Source: Amyloporia xantha (lineage: Eukaryota; Basidiomycota; Agaricomycetes; Polyporales; Adustoporiaceae). Taken from it: a DNA stretch of 64,000 nucleotides. Position numbers and translations under genes: made by a program. Below the pieces are notes generated by a model. It saw only the letters and a list, made by a program, of their open reading frames with translations. It had not been told where the DNA came from and did not search any database. The stretch covers positions 434,001 through 498,000 of the forward strand of contig JAYKKR010000002.1 in assembly GCA_036971615.1 (NCBI GenBank), in the 5' to 3' direction. Positions 61,110 through 64,000 of this stretch are shown in pieces (within the stretch, counting starts at the first letter, position 1; each line of letters opens with the position of its first letter).

Positions 61110-61516
61110 GCGATACCACTGCCCGCCGAACGCGTTTCCTCGACGTCCGGGCTGCTACTCGGCGCTGTCGCTGCTGCAACGGCAACACTTTCTCTGCAGT
61201 TCTGTTCTCATTCTTATCGACCCTCTTGCTGCCACTCTTGGCGTCACGTCGGACAACCCGGACGCTGCCCGTCCTTTTGTCGTCGAGTAATGTTCTTCGC
61301 CCATACCTCTTCAGTCTGCTCGAGGGCGGCGTCTTGAGCATCACCTCTTCTTCAGCCGGCGGCAAAGCTTCCAGTTATCGTGACTTGCCTTATATCTACC
61401 GAGAGACCACTCTCCACTGCACACCTGCATGTACAAATTCACCCATCGGATGAACAACCGCTTCGGGCCCTCGCCGTCCCCAGCACTTCAGCAGCCTATT
61501 TGCAGGTCATTATTGT

Positions 61517-61894
61517 ATGTCTATTCCCTCCCTCCAACCATATACCGCAAATCTGACTGTTGACCCATCCCTTTGCTTCCCGCTGCAACGCCACTGCGTA
61601 CGCTTCCCTACAGCCACCGACACGCCCACCTACACTCACGCAGTCCACGCGCTCGCCTCCGCCCGTGCCTACTCCGACGCGCGCCTCGCGTTCCTCGACG
61701 AGTACGAGTACGATCTAGATGAGGAGGCGCTGATCCCGCTGGGCGCGCGGCAGAGCCGGGATGCAGGCGTCGAGGCATGGGCGCGGTATCGGGGGCTGCT
61801 GCAAGAAGGGGAGGGAGACATGTTCGTGCGGGCGTCGGATAAGGTGCGGGTCGTGGATAGTGCGGGGAACTGGACGAAAGGTGCGCGTGTGTGA
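61517..61894 (+). CDS. Short GC-rich ORF, hypothetical protein
   Basis: 125 codons, GC-rich and acidic, unlike its AT-rich flanks. It contains a helical Ala/Arg/Asp/Glu-rich centre (HALASARAYSDARLAFLDEY, EYDLDEEALIPLGA). No signal peptide, membrane span or known domain. It sits between two AACTTTT-rich blocks, so it may be cargo or remnant of a repeat element, or the last part of a lineage-specific gene. An overlapping antisense ORF exists, so coding is not certain. Confidence 0.4.
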   Translation: MSIPSLQPYTANLTVDPSLCFPLQRHCVRFPTATDTPTYTHAVHALASARAYSDARLAFLDEYEYDLDEEALIPLGARQSRDAGVEAWARYRGLLQEGEGDMFVRASDKVRVVDSAGNWTKGARV

Positions 61895-61955
61895 TCGAAT
61901 GGAGTGTCTTGCGGGTGGCAGATGCATGTCGGCACAGTGTTCGCTCCCCACCTTT

Positions 61956-62085
61956 GACTAACTTTTGCTAACTTTTGCTAACTTTTGCTAACTTCTGTGA
62001 ACTTATGTAACTTTGATCAACTTGCTGTCGCATTCGTAAACTTTTCCTAACTGTACTTAACTTTCTATACAATTTTTACTGTGAG
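61956..62085. repeat. AACTTTT-rich block with CTAACTTTTG tandem repeat
   Basis: Three exact tandem copies of the 10-mer CTAACTTTTG (61958-61987), a fourth variant CTAACTTCTG, then degenerate AACTT units to about 62085. Confidence 0.65.
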
Positions 62086-62185
62086 TTGATAGTAGCCTAT
62101 TTCTCGAGACCAGTATAATGTATTTAGTATAGACTACTAAGGTAGCTCGGCATACATAATGAATAATAACACCAGATACCTCTGT

Positions 62186-64000
62186 TCACTTTCTTCGTCT
62201 CCGTTTCTTGTGCTGACTTTGTCCTTTCTCATCGGACTCTCTGCGGCGATGCTTCAGTTCCTCAGGCACTGCTTCTGGTGGAGCAACTAAGTCAGTTTGG
62301 GACCTATAAAGAGGCCTGGGGCGTGGTCGAGGCCGTGGAGGCTGCACACTGGCAGCCTCGACAGATGGAACGGTGGGTTGATACGGCGGTCCTCCTGTCA
62401 GTCCGGGACCTTGAGATTCTGGCCAGACATATGGACTACCATCGACGGTGCAGATAGTAGCCAGTGGCCGCTCAAATTGCAGTTCGAGCATTTGAGGCTT
62501 CAGTAGGTGTCCGTTGGTGGCAGAGACCCAACTGCTGTTGTCCGGGCTTGTTGTATCATCTTCGCCCTCGATTGCAGACAGTGCTTGCTCTGGGATTGTC
62601 AGCCGCCGTGATACATGCAGAATTTTCACGGGATGCAGTGGCTCTGCGTTCGCGGCCTTCTCTTGTTCATCAACGGCGTCGACAATGAGATTATAAATGG
62701 TAATGTCATCGTCGGGTCCTCGTTCCAGATACATGCGCAGAATCACCAGTTCGAGGAGCATTGCCACAGGGCCGTGCACCAACGCATCACGGTCGAATTT
62801 CAGGAAAGACGGATTTGGAGCATGAATCAACCGCGATTGAATTTCAACGAGGAAACTCTCGACCAGTGCAGCGTCACCAGCCAAAATGGGAATCGCATAT
62901 TTGACTCGAAAGTCAGATGCGCGCATTGTCTTGTTGCCTCCTTGACCCATTGTCTGACGAAACTTCTCAAGAATCGGATGAGGCTGCGCACCCGATATGA
63001 TTGCCAAAACAGAATGGACGGCTTCCTCTAGCGTGCGTGTGATCTCCAGATTTTGGTAATTGTATGTGCTTACGGCGTCTTCACACAGTCTGACTGGCCA
63101 AGCAAGCTGTCCAAGCTAAACCGACTTCTCAGAACCAGCTCGCCGCCGTGCTAAAGGATATGTAGACACTAACCTTGCGTGCATTCCAACTCTGCAGTTC
63201 CTGCTCGGCGAACGCCTTTGCCAATCGATGCATAGGCCATTTCGTCTTTGCGGGCTTGAGATTTCGTCGATAGATGTTGCCATAATACCATTCGACTTTG
63301 ACATAAGGACCCTCACGCAGTGTAAGCTTAGCCGGATACAGCTTGCCCTGTGCATCCACTGGCAGAACGACGTGCTGGCCCAAGCTGTTCCCGATGGCAG
63401 CCAAGGGACAATGGCATGAGTAATCGTCAAATTTTCACCAGTGTATCTGCTTACAATTTTTCGTTCCAGCGAGGCTGACCTAAGCATACCGGACAATTCC
63501 ATGAGCAGCTCTTCTTGTGGTAATTCTTTGGTAAGCCGAATTGAACGTCGACACAGTGAATGTGTGACCAAATATCGCACATATCACAGAGAATGAGACC
63601 AGGTCGGGCTGGTCCTATTTCACTGTCTCCGTCTCCCAGTGGCGAGCTTACCATCGTTTCTGAATGCTGACCGCAGCCGACGCACAAGATGATGCCCGAG
63701 TCTGATGCCTGGCTGCTATCGGATGTCGCTTTGTTGAGTTCATTGCTCTGGGTTGGACCCGATTTGCTGATACTGTTCAGGAACCATGCAAGATCATCAC
63801 TCGCCTCCACTATTGCATATCAGAGTAACCAGATTTAATCACCAAAGGGTACAATGTATTTCAGAAACAATGGATCGTACCTGGACCCTCTCGACCCTCT
63901 TCACCCGATTCATGCGGCTGTTCCGAATTGTGCTCGGGAGCAGGGCTCACTCGAGGTGGAGTAATTAGCCAGGGACTAGATGCTCTGCTGGAGGTTTGTG
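62186..64000 (-). CDS. PHD-finger protein (5' end beyond window)
   Basis: Chromatin-reader-type protein, incomplete at the right edge: the most upstream exon in view (SPWLITPPRVSPAPEHNSEQ, ending EGREGP) is still open at 64000. A GTACGA..AATAG intron leads to VEASDDLAWFLNSISKSGPT, then a C4HC3 PHD finger: CVGC, LILCDMCDIWSHIHC, and after a 12-residue loop CSWNCPVC. Next exons carry YPAKLTLREGPYVKVEWYYG and KTKWPMHRLAKAFAEQELQS, then LGQLAWPVRLCEDAV and a helical region (MLLELVILRMYLERGPDDD). The C-terminus is basic (QHKKRRRRK), probably nuclear localisation. The zinc ligands are complete. PHD fingers bind histone H3 tails; the target lysine state and complex cannot be told. Introns are 50-60 nt and frames join cleanly. 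Confidence 0.78.

Larger units (their letters stand above)
60643..61516. other. Intergenic with AACTTTT-rich block
   Basis: Upstream of the F-box relic. Contains a 26-bp perfect palindrome and a run of AACTTTT/GTTACTTTT motifs (61016..61109). ORFs on both strands here are repeat-derived. Confidence 0.4.

Noticed and set aside
60948..61365. Overlapping 129- and 115-codon ORFs
   Set aside because: They run through the palindrome and AACTTTT block; sequence is repeat-derived with no domain.

Overview
The window reads as nuclear DNA of a filamentous basidiomycete (Agaricomycetes, probably a Polyporales-type wood decayer). Genes are split by many short introns of about 45-70 nt with GT..AG ends. 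Several families are typical of that group: DUF6699 proteins, F-box/LRR proteins, an S28 peptidase, a PL14-type lyase, an OPT transporter, and a farnesylated mating-pheromone precursor ending in a CaaX box. All identifications come from reading translations by eye; no search was run.

Layout. 1-12 kb is gene-dense: a small cysteine-rich secreted protein (-), a SAM methyltransferase (-), REV1 translesion polymerase (-), Ypt1/Rab1 GTPase (+) and a large cysteine-rich membrane protein (-). At 11.6-12.1 kb lies an inverted-repeat element. 12-20 kb is repeat-rich. It holds two paralogous single-pass membrane proteins (13.75 and 17.4 kb) on either side of a 1.17-kb hairpin element whose 494-bp arms look identical, each arm carrying a tRNA-like Pol III promoter. 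An OPT transporter follows (20.5-23.9 kb), then a 4-kb gene-poor stretch and a secreted S28 peptidase (28.2-30.3 kb). 30-39 kb is gene-poor but hides a 38-codon pheromone precursor (32.1 kb, -) and a spliced gene of a lineage-specific family (33.5-34.3 kb, -). From 39 kb: F-box protein (+), ALG2 (+), a proline-rich DUF6699 protein (-), a 4-kb gap, delta-12 desaturase (+), a second DUF6699 protein (-), CCDC124 homologue (+), calcipressin (+), PL14-like lyase (-), a broken F-box paralogue (-), a short GC-rich ORF between AACTTTT-rich arrays, and a PHD-finger gene (-) that runs off the right edge.

There is no operon logic, as expected for a fungus. Housekeeping genes (REV1, YPT1, ALG2, desaturase, CCDC124, calcipressin) are interspersed with secreted or surface functions and lineage-specific families. 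The most distinctive items are the hairpin element with Pol III-like modules and its flanking paralogues, the unannotated pheromone precursor, and three disrupted genes (methyltransferase, calcipressin, F-box paralogue). Two of the disruptions lie at or beside homopolymers and may be sequencing errors.
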